Shown one piece after another: positions 37,421-46,861 of a stretch of DNA of 64,000 nt. How positions within the stretch are numbered: position 1 is the stretch's first letter; every line of letters begins with the position of its first letter. The position numbers were made by a program, and so were the translations under genes. The stretch lies in contig NZ_CP042997.1 of the NCBI RefSeq assembly GCF_008087625.1, positions 6,944,001 through 7,008,000 on the forward strand, read 5' to 3'. The stretch comes from Aquisphaera giovannonii. GTDB lineage: Bacteria > Planctomycetota > Planctomycetia > Isosphaerales > Isosphaeraceae. The notes below the pieces were generated by a model. The model ran no database searches. It worked only from the letters and a program-made list of their open reading frames with translations, and was not told the DNA's origin.

Positions 37421-40400
37421 ATGTTCACGAAAATCCTCCACCGGCCGGCGCTCGCGATGGTCATCTCGATCATCCTCCTGTTCCTGGGGGTCCTCGGGAT
37501 CGAGACCCTGCCGATCGCGCAGTTCCCCGACATCGCGCCGCCGACCGTCATGGTGTCCATCTCCTACCCCGGCGCCAGCGCGAACGTCCTGGTGGAGTCC
37601 GTCCTGATCCCGCTGGAGCAGTCCATCAACGGGGTCCAGAACATGCGCTTCATCACCTCGTCGGCGACCAGCGCCGGCGAGGCGGCGATCATCATCTACT
37701 TCGAGCCGGGCACGGATCCGAACATCAACGTCGTGAACGTGCAGAACCGGGTGAACATAGTCCTGTTCCAGCTCCCCCCCCTGGTGGTCCGCGAGGGCAT
37801 CCTCGTCAGCCAGGTGGTGCCGAGCATGCTGATGTACGTGAACATCTTCAGCACGGACCCGAATGCCGACCAGAAGGACCTCTTCAACTTCGCCAACGTC
37901 TACGTCATGCCCCGGCTCAAGCGGATCAAGGGCATGGGCATCCCCAGGAACCTGGGCAACCGCATCTTCGCCATGCGGGTCTGGCTGGACCCCGACCGCA
38001 TGCGGGCCTACCGGGTGTCGGCCGACGAGGTCATGAAGGCCCTGTCGGAGCAGAGCATGATCGGCTCGCCGGGGCGGCTGGGCCAGGCCACCGGGCGGAC
38101 CTCGCAGTCGAAGGAGTACGTGCTCACCTACATCGGCCGCTTCAACAAGCCGGAGCAGTACGGCAACATCATCCTGAAGGCGAACCCCGACGGCGAGCTC
38201 CTGCGGCTCCGCGACGTCGGCGAGGTCGAGCTCGGGCCCCAGTTCTTCGACATCTACTCCGACATCAACGGGCACCCCGCGGCGTCCGTCGTGCTCAAGC
38301 AGGCCCCCGGCTCCAACGCCGCCGAGGTGATCGAGGAGATCAAGTCGGAGCTGGAGAAGATCAAGAAGGAGTCGTTCACCCCCGGGATGGACTACGAGTT
38401 CGCCTACGACGTCTCCAAGTTCCTGGACGCCTCGATCGAGAAGGTGCTGCACACGCTGCTCGAGGCCTTCATCCTGGTGTCGCTCGTGGTGTACATGTTC
38501 CTCGGGGACCTCCGATCGACCCTGATCCCGACCATCGCCGTGCCGGTGTCGCTGGTGGGCACCTTCTTCGTCCTCCGGCTGTTCGGGCTGTCGATCAACC
38601 TCATCACGCTCTTCGCGATGGTCCTCGCGATCGGCGTGGTGGTGGACGACGCCATCGTCGTGGTCGAAGCGGTGCACGCCAAGATGGCGCAGAAACACTT
38701 GCCACCCCTCGAAGCGACCATGGAGGTCGTCCACGAGATCTCCGGCGCGATCATCGCCATCACGCTCGTGATGACGTCCGTGTTCGTCCCGGTGACGTTC
38801 ATACCGGGCGCCGTCGGCACCTTCTACCGCGCCTTCGGGATCACGATGGCCACGTCCATCATCCTGTCCGGCCTGGTGGCCCTGACGCTGACGCCCGTGC
38901 TCTGCGCGATGATCCTCAAGCCCCACGACCATGCCGGGCCGGACCCGCACGCCGGCGAGGGGGACGAGGATCCCACCCCGGGCAAGGGCTACTCCCACCA
39001 CCTCGGGGCCAACGGCGGGGCCGGCCACGACGCCGACGACCCCCACAATCGGATCTCCCCCCACCTCGGCGGGGCGTCGAAGCCGCGCGGCCTGGGCGTC
39101 CGGATCCTGCTGGCGATCGGCGGGCTCCTGGTCCTGGGCGGGATCACCTACATGGCGTACGAGCTCTGGGGGCCCGTCGGCTTCCTCCTCGTCCTGCTGC
39201 CGCTCGTCCGGAAGCCCTTCGACAGGGCCGTCGAGAAGGTCACGGAGGGCTACGCGGGGATCGTGCGGCGGATCGCCCGGTTCCGCACCCTGACCCTGCT
39301 GGTCGTCGGCGGGTTCGCCGCGGGGATCGTCGTCGTCAACACGCACCTCGCGACGGGCTTCATCCCGGGCGAGGACCAGGGCATCGTCTACGCCGTGCTC
39401 CAGACGCCCCCGGGCTCCACGCTCGAGTACACGAACGCGAAGTCCCAGGAGCTCGAGAAGATCGCCAAGGAGATCGAGGAGGTCTCGTCGGTCACGTCGC
39501 TCGCCGGCTACGAGGTGCTGACCGAGGGCCGCGGGTCGAACTCGGGCACCTGCATCATCAACCTGAAGAACTGGTCCGAGCGCACGCGGACCGCGCGCCA
39601 GCTCATCGTCGAGCTCGAGGAGAAGTGCAGCCGGATGACCAACGTGAAGCTCGAGTTCTTCGAGCCCCCGGCGGTCCCCGGGTTCGGCACCGCCGGCGGC
39701 ATCTCCATGCTCGTGCTCGACATGACCTTCTCCGCCAACTACCAGTACCTGGGGGAGGTCACGACCAAGTTCATGAACGCCCTGAAGAAGCGCAAGGAGG
39801 TGACGAACCTGTTCACCTTCTACGCCGCCAATTACCCCCAGTACGAGCTGATCGTCAACAACGACGTGGCGATGCAGAAGGGCGTCTCGATCAAGGCGGC
39901 GATGGACAACCTGAACATCCTGATCGGCAGCACCTGGGAGCAGGGGTTCATCCGCTTCAACCAGTTCTACAAGGTCTTCGTGCAGGCCCGCCCGGAGTTC
40001 CGCCGCTACCCCGAGGACCTGGACAACCTCTTCGTCAAGAACGAGAAGGGGGACATGGTCCCCTATTCGGCGTTCATGACCCTCGAGAAGAAGCAGGGCC
40101 TCAACGAGATCACCCGCTACAACCTCTTCACCTCCGCCGCCATCCAGTGCGCGCCGGCCCCCGGCTACAGCACGGGCCAGGCGATCCAGGCCATCAAGGA
40201 GGTCGGCGCCGAGACGCTGCCCCGCGGCTTCGAGGTGGGCTGGTCGGGCCTCGCCTACGACGAGGCCCGCAAGGGGAACGAGGCGGTGTACATCTTCCTG
40301 ATCGTCGTCGCGTTCGTGTACCTGGTGCTGGTCGGCCAGTACGAGAGCTTCATCCTGCCGCTGGCGGTGATCCTGTCGCTGCCGGTCGGCGTCTTCGGCT

Positions 40401-40867
40401 CGTTCTTCTTCCTCCGGCTGATGGGCCTGGCGAACGACGTGTACGCCCAGATCGGCCTGGTCATGCTGGTCGGCCTGCTCGGCAAGAACGCGATCCTGAT
40501 CGTGGAGTTCGCGGTCCAGCGGCGCCTGGAGGGTGCATCGTTCCTGGACGCGGCCGTGGACGGGGCGAAGCTCCGGTTCCGGCCGATCCAGATGACCTCC
40601 TTCGCCTTCATCGCCGGCCTCCTCCCGCTCGTCGTGGCGACCGGCGCGGGTGCGATCGGCAACCGGACCATCGGCACCACGGGCGCCGGCGGCATGCTCG
40701 TCGGCACGGTCTTCGGCGTCCTGATCATCCCGGGGCTCTACTACCTCTTCGGGAAGCTCAGCGGCGGGCAGAAGAAGCTCCTCGTGACCGAGTCGTCCTC
40801 CCCTTTGAGCGAGGTGCCCGAGCGCGACGCCGTCGGGGCCCATCACGAGAACGGCCACGCCTCATGA
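37421..40867 (+). CDS. RND multidrug efflux transporter, HAE1/AcrB family, with an unusual cytoplasmic insert
   Basis: 1148 residues, about 100 longer than typical AcrB homologues. Proton-relay residues are present: the Asp pair in GVVVDDAIVVVEAV (near base 38640) and the Lys in GLLGKNAILIVEFAVQRR. The two homologous halves are obvious. The extra length lies mainly between the sixth and seventh transmembrane helices (about bases 38930-39230). There a His/Asp/Gly-rich segment (PHDHAGPDPHAGEGDEDP) is followed by two additional hydrophobic stretches (ILLAIGGLLVLGGITYMAYE; PVGFLLVLLPLV). It probably exports hydrophobic compounds with the upstream adaptor; substrate unknown. Confidence 0.92.
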   Translation: MFTKILHRPALAMVISIILLFLGVLGIETLPIAQFPDIAPPTVMVSISYPGASANVLVESVLIPLEQSINGVQNMRFITSSATSAGEAAIIIYFEPGTDPNINVVNVQNRVNIVLFQLPPLVVREGILVSQVVPSMLMYVNIFSTDPNADQKDLFNFANVYVMPRLKRIKGMGIPRNLGNRIFAMRVWLDPDRMRAYRVSADEVMKALSEQSMIGSPGRLGQATGRTSQSKEYVLTYIGRFNKPEQYGNIILKANPDGELLRLRDVGEVELGPQFFDIYSDINGHPAASVVLKQAPGSNAAEVIEEIKSELEKIKKESFTPGMDYEFAYDVSKFLDASIEKVLHTLLEAFILVSLVVYMFLGDLRSTLIPTIAVPVSLVGTFFVLRLFGLSINLITLFAMVLAIGVVVDDAIVVVEAVHAKMAQKHLPPLEATMEVVHEISGAIIAITLVMTSVFVPVTFIPGAVGTFYRAFGITMATSIILSGLVALTLTPVLCAMILKPHDHAGPDPHAGEGDEDPTPGKGYSHHLGANGGAGHDADDPHNRISPHLGGASKPRGLGVRILLAIGGLLVLGGITYMAYELWGPVGFLLVLLPLVRKPFDRAVEKVTEGYAGIVRRIARFRTLTLLVVGGFAAGIVVVNTHLATGFIPGEDQGIVYAVLQTPPGSTLEYTNAKSQELEKIAKEIEEVSSVTSLAGYEVLTEGRGSNSGTCIINLKNWSERTRTARQLIVELEEKCSRMTNVKLEFFEPPAVPGFGTAGGISMLVLDMTFSANYQYLGEVTTKFMNALKKRKEVTNLFTFYAANYPQYELIVNNDVAMQKGVSIKAAMDNLNILIGSTWEQGFIRFNQFYKVFVQARPEFRRYPEDLDNLFVKNEKGDMVPYSAFMTLEKKQGLNEITRYNLFTSAAIQCAPAPGYSTGQAIQAIKEVGAETLPRGFEVGWSGLAYDEARKGNEAVYIFLIVVAFVYLVLVGQYESFILPLAVILSLPVGVFGSFFFLRLMGLANDVYAQIGLVMLVGLLGKNAILIVEFAVQRRLEGASFLDAAVDGAKLRFRPIQMTSFAFIAGLLPLVVATGAGAIGNRTIGTTGAGGMLVGTVFGVLIIPGLYYLFGKLSGGQKKLLVTESSSPLSEVPERDAVGAHHENGHAS

Positions 40868-41419
40868 GGCGGCGCGGACGATCCGCACGGCGACCGTCGA
40901 GCCGCGCCCCGTGGCGGTGACTCGCGAACGACTGGAGGCTCCGCAGTCGCCCATGCACCCGCGGCGAAACGCTCCGACCGGAGCGTCATGCGCTTCTGCC
41001 GCGACCGCCGCGATGAATGGAGGAAGAGCGGGTTCGCCTCTGCCCGGCGCCGCTGGCGGCCACCGGCGGCCACCGCGTCGGCGACCGCCCCGGCCGTGTC
41101 GAGCCCGTCGCCGTCGGGCGCCGGCCCAAGCCCGACGACCCGATCACAGTCTCCATGGCCGAGGCTCGCAAGCGATGGATAGGGGCTGCCTGACGACGAA
41201 TCCGAGTGCCATTCGCACCTGACCCCTTTCCTTCGACACGCTTGCCCTCCGTTTGGACCTCTTCGCCCGCTGCCGACGACGGAGGCTGGGAGGCCCCGTT
41301 AGCCCGCGTCCCGTTCGCCCGGCCGAGGTTCAGCTTCGTCCCCGTTTCGGCCCATCCCGTTACTCGGTCCGTCGCGGGAGGAGGTCCGCGACGGCGATTC
41401 GGGCGACGGCGGCCCCGTC
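40868..41419. other. Intergenic region downstream of the RND operon
   Basis: About 550 bases without a supported gene. Frames on both strands are open through GC bias but show no similarity. An ACCTGACCCC motif near 41218 recurs near other mobile-element junctions in the window. The stretch probably marks the edge of the accessory region. Confidence 0.35.
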
Positions 41420-41669
41420 CAGCACCTCGCACGAACCACCCGGCCCCGGCCAGCGCCGCCGTCAGGGCTTGCTGCACCAGGTCGCTCGAGACGCAAGCCG
41501 CGTCGCCTCTGGTCATCTTGCCCACGATCCTGTCGCTCAGCTCAACCGGCGCGTTCGGGTGGCTCACGCCCGTGGCGATCAGTCGCTCGTATTGCTCGAC
41601 GCTCATGCGGCGCCGCGGCGGCCGGGAGTGTTGCGCGGCCGCCTCCTGCCCGATCGTCGTAATCGCCAT
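41420..41669 (-). pseudogene. Remnant of an Uma2-family (DUF820) endonuclease-like gene
   Basis: Only the N-terminal ~83 residues are recognisable: MSVEQYERLIATGVSHPNAP, then VELSDRIVGKMTRGDAAC, then DLVQQALTAALAGAGWFVRG. This matches the start of the many planctomycete Uma2/DUF820 proteins. The expected continuation with the PD-(D/E)XK-like catalytic residues is missing and replaced by unrelated low-complexity frames. It is therefore probably a decayed fragment. Uma2 paralogues are numerous in these genomes, and loss of one copy is unremarkable. Confidence 0.55.
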
Positions 41670-41981
41670 GCCTCCGTTGCCGGGTGACTCACCGACCGAC
41701 TTCCGCCTTCTCGCGACGAGCACGCGGCAACACGGCCATGGGATTGCAAGCCGCCAGGCTCAGGCCGCCCCCCTTGGAGACTTTTGCAATCCGAGTCCCT
41801 TATCCCGATCCGAGCAAGCCTGATCCCCTGATCTGATCCCGGCGGCTTGCACTTTCGCCTCCGTCGGAGAGGCCCTGGCCATCATTCCGTCCCCGGCTCC
41901 GGGCATGGTCCGACCAGGCTCCGAACCCGAGAAGATTCCCGTCACCATTTACTCCGGATGGAGGAAGAGCCAACAGCGGAG
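41670..41981. other. Spacer between the Uma2 remnant and the first ISAzo13 element
   Basis: About 310 bases with no recognisable gene, repeat or RNA. Confidence 0.3.
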
Positions 41982-41984
41982 TAA

Positions 41985-43305
41985 GGGCCCGGGCAAAAAT
42001 AACCTGAGCAACTGGAGTATCGCTGGACGGCCAGTGACGTTATCCTCTGGCCGTGCAGGATGCCACTCGCATTGAACGGATTCGGGCGAAGTTCTGCGCC
42101 CTGGACGCAGTCCTGGATGAGAGGTCCAGGCGGCAGTGGGCGGCCGCGGAGGCGCGCGAATACGGGTACGGCGGTGTGACTGCCCTATCCCTCGCCACGG
42201 GGTTGGCTCGCAACACGATCGCGGCCGGAATGCGGGAGCTCGAGTATCGCGAACTCCACCCCGACGAACCGGTCTCGACCCGGCTGCGACACAGCGGCGC
42301 GGGGCGGAAGCGCCGGACCGAGGCCGATCCCGACCTGGCCGCGGCGCTGGAGGCGCTGCTGGAGCCGCTGACGCGGGGCGACCCGATGTCGCCGTTGCGC
42401 TGGACGTGCAAGAGCACGCGACGGTTGGCGGCAGAGTTGAGCGGGCAGGGGCATCGGGTCGGCTACCGCACGGTGGCGTGGCTGCTCCACGAGGCCGGCT
42501 ACAGCCTGCAGGCCAACCGCAAGACCCGCGAGGGGAACCAGCACCCCGACCGGAACGCCCAGTTCGAGTTCATCAACGCACAGGCGGCGCGGTTCCAGAA
42601 GCGGCGCCAGCCGGTGATCTCGGTGGACACGAAGAAGAAGGAGTTGATCGGGGATTTCAAGAACGGCGGCCGCGAGTGGCGCCCCGAGGGGCGGCCGGAG
42701 CCGGTGCGCGTCCACGACTTCCGGGACAAGGAGCTGGGCAAGGCGATCCCCTACGGCGTGTACGACGTGACCAACAACCAGGGCTGGGTCAGCGTGGGGA
42801 TCGATCATGACACCGCCTACTTCGCGGCCGCGAGCATCGGCCGATGGTGGCGAGAGATGGGGGCCCCCCGCTTCCCCCGCGCGACCGAGTTGTTCATCAC
42901 CGCGGACGGCGGGGGCAGCAACGGTTACCGCACCCGGTTGTGGAAGGTGGCGTTGCAGGGCCTGGCCGATCAGATCGGCCTGAAGCTAACGGTGAGCCAC
43001 TTCCCGCCGGGCACGAGCAAGTGGAACAAGGTGGAGCACCGGCTGTTCAGCTTCATCACACAGAACTGGCGAGGCAAGCCGCTGGTGAGCGTCCAGGTCA
43101 TCGTCAACTTGATCGCCGCCACGCGAACCAAGAAGGGCCTGGTTGTGAGAGCCGCGCTCGATGAAGGCAAGTACGAGACGGGCATCATTGTGACCGACGA
43201 GCAAATGGCCGGGCTCCAGTTGAAGCCCGCTAGCTTCCACGGCGAATGGAATTACACCATCAAGCCGCGCTCGAGAACTTGATCAGTTTATTTTTGCCCG
43301 GTCCC
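41985..43305 (+). mobile_element. ISAzo13-family insertion sequence, copy 1 (apparently intact)
   Basis: Terminal inverted repeats of 18 bases at 41985-42002 and 43288-43305 agree at 17 positions (core CCGGGCAAAAATAA). Both ends are flanked by TAA (41982-41984 and 43306-43308), a 3-base target duplication. One transposase gene fills the element. The second copy at 49832-54936 has related ends and a TTA duplication. Confidence 0.9.
42053..43282 (+). CDS. ISAzo13-family (Rhodopirellula-type) DDE transposase
   Basis: 409 residues from a GTG start 68 bases inside the left end. The DDE triad is visible: first Asp in VISVDTKKKEL, second Asp in ITADGGGSN, and Glu in KWNKVEHRLFSF. Other family features are RELEYRELHPDEP, MSPLRWTCKSTRRLA, GYRTVAWLLHEAGYSLQANR and the C-terminal FHGEWNYTIKP. 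The frame is complete, so this copy could be active. It resembles the disrupted copy at 49855-53353 closely. Confidence 0.93.
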   Translation: MQDATRIERIRAKFCALDAVLDERSRRQWAAAEAREYGYGGVTALSLATGLARNTIAAGMRELEYRELHPDEPVSTRLRHSGAGRKRRTEADPDLAAALEALLEPLTRGDPMSPLRWTCKSTRRLAAELSGQGHRVGYRTVAWLLHEAGYSLQANRKTREGNQHPDRNAQFEFINAQAARFQKRRQPVISVDTKKKELIGDFKNGGREWRPEGRPEPVRVHDFRDKELGKAIPYGVYDVTNNQGWVSVGIDHDTAYFAAASIGRWWREMGAPRFPRATELFITADGGGSNGYRTRLWKVALQGLADQIGLKLTVSHFPPGTSKWNKVEHRLFSFITQNWRGKPLVSVQVIVNLIAATRTKKGLVVRAALDEGKYETGIIVTDEQMAGLQLKPASFHGEWNYTIKPRSRT

Positions 43306-43345
43306 TAAGCCCAAGGGGAAGCCGAAAGAGGATAGCCCAGAGGGG

Positions 43346-43483
43346 GGCATTCTGGTTCACGGCAGACCATCAGGAAGATCGAGCAACGGCCGAGTCGGGT
43401 GGCCCCTCCGAATGGTCATTCGACCGCAAGTGAACAGCCCGCTCTATAGGTTGTCCGGCTATCGCTCATAGACCAGAATGACC
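43346..43483. repeat. MITE-like inverted-repeat element, copy A (~138 bp)
   Basis: Bounded by GGCATTCTGGT on the left and ACCAGAATGACC on the right, an inverted pair with one missing base. The interior (shared blocks such as CAGGAAGAT and GAGCAAC) aligns along its whole length with copy B at 46862-47002, by eye roughly 70% identical. It has no coding capacity. It lies 40 bases after ISAzo13 copy 1. Confidence 0.65.
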
Positions 43484-43499
43484 TCTTCGGCCCGACCGC

Positions 43500-43727
43500 T
43501 CAGGAAATGCGCTGCACGAGCCATCCGAGGAGTGGACTAGCCAGAGACGCGACGACCATCCTTCCCCGAGGGGCTCCAAGCAAGAGCCACCCGACCAGGA
43601 TTCCAACAAACAGGCTGGTGGTTTGAATCGCCAACGGCCTTGGCAGCAAAGCAAGCAGAGAAAGATGCAGCACCGTCGAGACGACGAGTTCTGCCACAGT
43701 GCAATAAGCCCGCAGTGAAACGTGCAT
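43500..43727 (-). CDS. Possible small membrane protein, 75 residues
   Basis: From an ATG at 43725-43727 the frame encodes a mostly hydrophobic peptide with two or three potential membrane helices (TVAELVVSTVLHLSLLALL; TTSLFVGILVGWLLLGA; MVVASLASPLLGWLV). No ribosome-binding site is evident and no family is recognised. The longer upstream extension runs through short direct repeats and is not credible. It could be a decayed fragment. Confidence 0.3.
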   Translation of the reverse strand: MHVSLRAYCTVAELVVSTVLHLSLLALLPRPLAIQTTSLFVGILVGWLLLGAPRGRMVVASLASPLLGWLVQRIS

Positions 43728-43826
43728 GGAAATTCCGCAGAGGGAAGGTGCCAGGCGGAGGAGAGTTGTCGTCAGCCGCTCCACGGACTGACGCCTTCGC
43801 CTTGCCTTCGTCCTATGGCAACTTAT

Positions 43827-43934
43827 CCGACACCTTTCCGTGATCCTAGTTATGCGACATCGGTTTCGCACATTTTTCCCGGGACTGCGACATCGGTTCC
43901 CGACACCTTTCCGTGTCCGACACCTTTCCGTGTC
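43827..43934. repeat. Short direct repeats (CGACACCTTTCCGTG)
   Basis: CCGACACCTTTCCGTG occurs three times (near 43828, 43900 and 43917), interleaved with two copies of GCGACATCGGTT (near 43855 and 43888). No gene spans it. It looks like a small intergenic repeat cluster next to the TPR gene. Confidence 0.5.
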
Positions 43935-43980
43935 TTGAAGGCACATGACCTGACCCCGACTGCCCCGTCACGGTCGGCCG

Positions 43981-45015
43981 TTACCTCGAGAGGAATCGGG
44001 TCAATTCCCCAATTCTTGCTTCTTGTCTACTAGCTTCGACCTCTTGGTCATCGTTCCTCAGGAGGGTCACGTACCTCCGCATGACCTTCAGGAGTCGTCT
44101 TGAATGGATCATAGGCCTTTCAGCTTCAGCAAGGATCAATGTTTCGACCTCGGCCCTCAATGATGGATCGGGGTGCTCCCTCATGTATCGAATTGTCTCC
44201 TTCGACTTCTCCTCAACTTTTGTCCGCTGGCGCTCAAGCTCTTCAACTCTATTCTTGATGCTCTCTAGTTCTAGTTTGCGGGCTCGTGATTCCGCTTGAC
44301 GAGATTCAACCATACGCCCCACCTCCGCGAGCGCCCTGCCATACACCTTGATTAAGGTGACTGCTCGCCCCGCATCCATGCGGTCTCTCGCAGCGATGTC
44401 AATAACCGGTTGCAGCAATGCGACTGCCTCATTCCCCCTCCGCTGTTGAATGTAAACATTCGCCAGGGATATCTGACACAAAATTGTTTCATATGCCTTC
44501 GGGCCCATGTCTCTCTCCCGCCTTGATAATGCTTGTTTCGCAAGGCGCTCGGCAGTGGCGAAGTCTCCCTTTCGTATACAGCACTCCGATAGACCGAGGA
44601 TTAACATGGCCTCGTCAGCCTGACGCCTCGCGAATGGATGTTTGTCGCAAATCTCCAGAGCTTGATTGAAAAAGGACTCCGCCTCGAGATATTTTTGCTT
44701 CTTCCCGCAATAATATGCCAGATTGCCAAAAATTGCCGCTCTGCTACCTTCTTGACCGGGTTTCTCGTACATCCTCAGTAGCAATCCCAGTTCACGTTCC
44801 GCCTCGCCATGGCATTCCATTTCATCAACAAAGGTGTGGTCCAGGTACGCAAATGGATCAAGCTTCAATGGCTGTTCTGCTTCACCAACTGTGATAGCTT
44901 CTGAAGCAGAGAAGAAACAGATGAAAGCCATGATAAGCAACGACATGCAGTTCGAGTCGACGCCAAGCAAGACTCTAGGCCTTCCAAACTCTGCTCCACG
45001 ACGAGCCTCAGACAT
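43981..45015 (-). CDS. TPR-containing, membrane- or export-targeted protein; lower GC than neighbours
   Basis: 344 residues. AAGGA lies eight to ten bases before the ATG at 45013-45015, supporting this start. A second ATG at 44946 would begin a cleaner signal peptide (MSLLIMAFICFFSASEA). Residues ~75-240 form tetratricopeptide-like helix pairs (FGNLAYYCGKKQKYLEAESF; AMLILGLSECCIRKGDFATA; CQISLANVYIQQRRGNEAVA). A charged coiled-coil segment follows (VEELERQRTKVEEKSKETI). It is a likely protein-interaction scaffold; partners are unknown. Its base composition is visibly less GC-rich than the backbone genes, suggesting acquisition from elsewhere. Confidence 0.7.
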   Translation of the reverse strand: MSEARRGAEFGRPRVLLGVDSNCMSLLIMAFICFFSASEAITVGEAEQPLKLDPFAYLDHTFVDEMECHGEAERELGLLLRMYEKPGQEGSRAAIFGNLAYYCGKKQKYLEAESFFNQALEICDKHPFARRQADEAMLILGLSECCIRKGDFATAERLAKQALSRRERDMGPKAYETILCQISLANVYIQQRRGNEAVALLQPVIDIAARDRMDAGRAVTLIKVYGRALAEVGRMVESRQAESRARKLELESIKNRVEELERQRTKVEEKSKETIRYMREHPDPSLRAEVETLILAEAERPMIHSRRLLKVMRRYVTLLRNDDQEVEASRQEARIGELTRFLSR

Positions 45016-45355
45016 CTGCAGTTCCTTTCGTTCATAACGCAGTGGTCACCTTGAAAAGTGGAAATTTGGCTCCGCCCTCGAACCATTTCTATCCCGGGGC
45101 CGCTGATCTTGCTTCAAGGAAGCGGATGTTAGCGTATGCCAAGTCCGGCCAATCGCATTCCTGTGATTATGTCGAGTGCCTGGAGGTGGGGTCGGCGGCA
45201 TCACGATCGTGGGCGGACCCTCATAGTTGACCGGTACTTTCACCGGAACTAGATTGGGCATGAACGATGGGGTGAGCGTCGGAAGCTCAACATGGGGGGC
45301 CAAAGGGGTCATGGGGGGGCCAAAGGGGTCAGGGGGGCCAGAGGGGGGGCCAAAG
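45016..45355. repeat. Intergenic region ending in a GGCCAAAGGGGTCA short tandem array
   Basis: No supported gene in these 340 bases. From about 45,291 the sequence is a run of four imperfect ~22-base units built on GGGGGGCCAAAGGGGTCA. The last unit abuts the target duplication of the IS4 element. A proline-rich minus-strand frame through the array is a by-product of the repeats. Confidence 0.6.
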
Positions 45356-45366
45356 GGGTCATTCTG

Positions 45367-46860
45367 GAATGCCACGAACTTAGTGCACAAAGCCTTCGGC
45401 GTGAACGACTTGTAGCTTCTTGATGGCCGAGGGGGCCCGCGGGCATCCTGGCGGTTTGTCTAGGACGCACCGAGAGGCCGCACGGAGCCCCCCCATGCCG
45501 AACCGCATGATCTCCATCCTCGGCCGCCTGCGCCAAGACGTGGCCGCCGCGATCTCCGCGGAGACGATCGAGGCCGCCTGCAAGGAGGTCGGCTACCGCT
45601 GGCGCCGGCGCAAGCTCGGGCCGGTGGAGACCATCTATCTGTTCCTCGTGCAGGTCCTCCTGGAGGACACATCCTGCCGGCACGTCGTCCGGATCGGCGG
45701 CCGCGAGTTCACCGACACGGCCTATTGCAAGGCCCGCTCGCGGCTGCCCCTGGCCGTCTTCCTCGAGCTCGTCCGGCGGGTCGCCGCGGCGGTCCGCGGC
45801 GCCTCGGAGGACTCCCGCTGGCATGGCCACCGCGTCTGGGTCGTCGACGGCTCCAGCGTCTCGATGCCCGACGCCCCGGAGCTGCAGGGGCACTTCGGCC
45901 AGCCCGGCGGTCAGCGCCCCGGATGCGGCTTCCCGGTGGCCAAGCTGCTGATGCTCTTCCACGTCGGCACCGGCATGCTGCTGCGGGTCACGGCGGCGCC
46001 GCTGCGGTCCCACGACATGTCCGGGGCGGGCGCGATCTCGGGGGGCCTGGAGCCGGGCGACGTACTCCTCGGAGATCGCGGCTTCTGCTCTTATGCTCAC
46101 ATGGCGATGTTGCTCGGACGCGGTATTTCGGCGGTGTTCCGCATGCACCAGCAGGTGAACGTCGACTTCGCGCCGGGGCGGCCGACGGCCCGAAGGAAGG
46201 GCCCGTACCCTCGGCCGCAGGGCCTGCCGAGCTCCCGCCGGGTGCTGGCCCACGGGCCGCAGGACCAGGTGGTCGCCTGGCCCAAGCCCAAGGGCCGGCC
46301 CGGGTGGATGACGGAGGAGGAGTACGCGGCGCTGCCGGAGGAGATCCTGGTCCGCGAGCTGCGGTACGAGGTGGCGACGCCGGGCTACCGCGTGCGCCGT
46401 GTGACGCTGGCGACGACGCTGCTGGACGCGGCGGCGTACCCGGCCGTCGAGCTGGCGGAGCTGTACTACCGGAGGTGGCGGGTGGAGCACAATCTCCGAA
46501 ACATGAAAATCACGATGAACATGGATGTTCTCAAGTGCACGACCGTCGATGGGGTGCTGAAGGAGCTGGCGATGTACGCGATCGCCTACAACCTGGTGCG
46601 CTCGGCGATGCTGGAGTCGGCGCGGCTGCAGCGGGTGGACCCGGACCGGATCAGCCTGATCGACGGCCTCCGCTGGCTGACCGCCCCGGCGGGCGAGTGC
46701 GAGTCGCCGGTGCTGGTCGTCAACCCGTCGCGCCGCGGCCGCTACGAGCCGCGCGTGAAGAAGCGCCGGCCCAAGCAGTACCTGCGGATGACCAAGCCCC
46801 GGCGGGAATACCACAAAGATCTTCTACAGCAATGGGTTGCGGCTTAAGTTTGTGGCATTC
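45367..46860 (+). mobile_element. IS4-family insertion sequence with an 11-bp target duplication
   Basis: Ends are an inverted pair: GAATGCCACGAACTTAG on the left (from 45367) against the complement of the right end at 46843-46860. Both ends are flanked by GGGTCATTCTG (45356-45366 and 46861-46871). An 11-base duplication fits the IS4 family. The duplicated target is the left end of the MITE-like copy B. Confidence 0.9.
45495..46847 (+). CDS. IS4-family DDE transposase
   Basis: 450 residues from the ATG at 45495 (MPNRMISILGRLRQDV); the frame is open a little further upstream without similarity. DDE residues are in VWVVDGSSVSMPD, VLLGDRGFCSYAH and the Y-R-E-K signature YYRRWRVEHNLRNMK. The N-terminal helical domain (TCRHVVRI-type contact region and EFTDTAYCKARSRLP) is typical. 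The frame is complete, so the element may be active. Everything between the inverted ends is accounted for by this gene. Confidence 0.93.
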   Translation: MPNRMISILGRLRQDVAAAISAETIEAACKEVGYRWRRRKLGPVETIYLFLVQVLLEDTSCRHVVRIGGREFTDTAYCKARSRLPLAVFLELVRRVAAAVRGASEDSRWHGHRVWVVDGSSVSMPDAPELQGHFGQPGGQRPGCGFPVAKLLMLFHVGTGMLLRVTAAPLRSHDMSGAGAISGGLEPGDVLLGDRGFCSYAHMAMLLGRGISAVFRMHQQVNVDFAPGRPTARRKGPYPRPQGLPSSRRVLAHGPQDQVVAWPKPKGRPGWMTEEEYAALPEEILVRELRYEVATPGYRVRRVTLATTLLDAAAYPAVELAELYYRRWRVEHNLRNMKITMNMDVLKCTTVDGVLKELAMYAIAYNLVRSAMLESARLQRVDPDRISLIDGLRWLTAPAGECESPVLVVNPSRRGRYEPRVKKRRPKQYLRMTKPRREYHKDLLQQWVAA

Positions 46861-46861
46861 G

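Noticed and set aside
35507-40858. A 1,783-residue minus-strand frame opposite the RND genes
   Set aside because: Antisense shadow of GC-rich coding DNA. The plus-strand frames encode clear adaptor and pump proteins with conserved motifs.
45046-45390. Proline-rich minus-strand frame (114 codons)
   Set aside because: The PFGPP repeats are a translation of the GGCCAAAGGGGTCA tandem array and the frame crosses the IS4 boundary.
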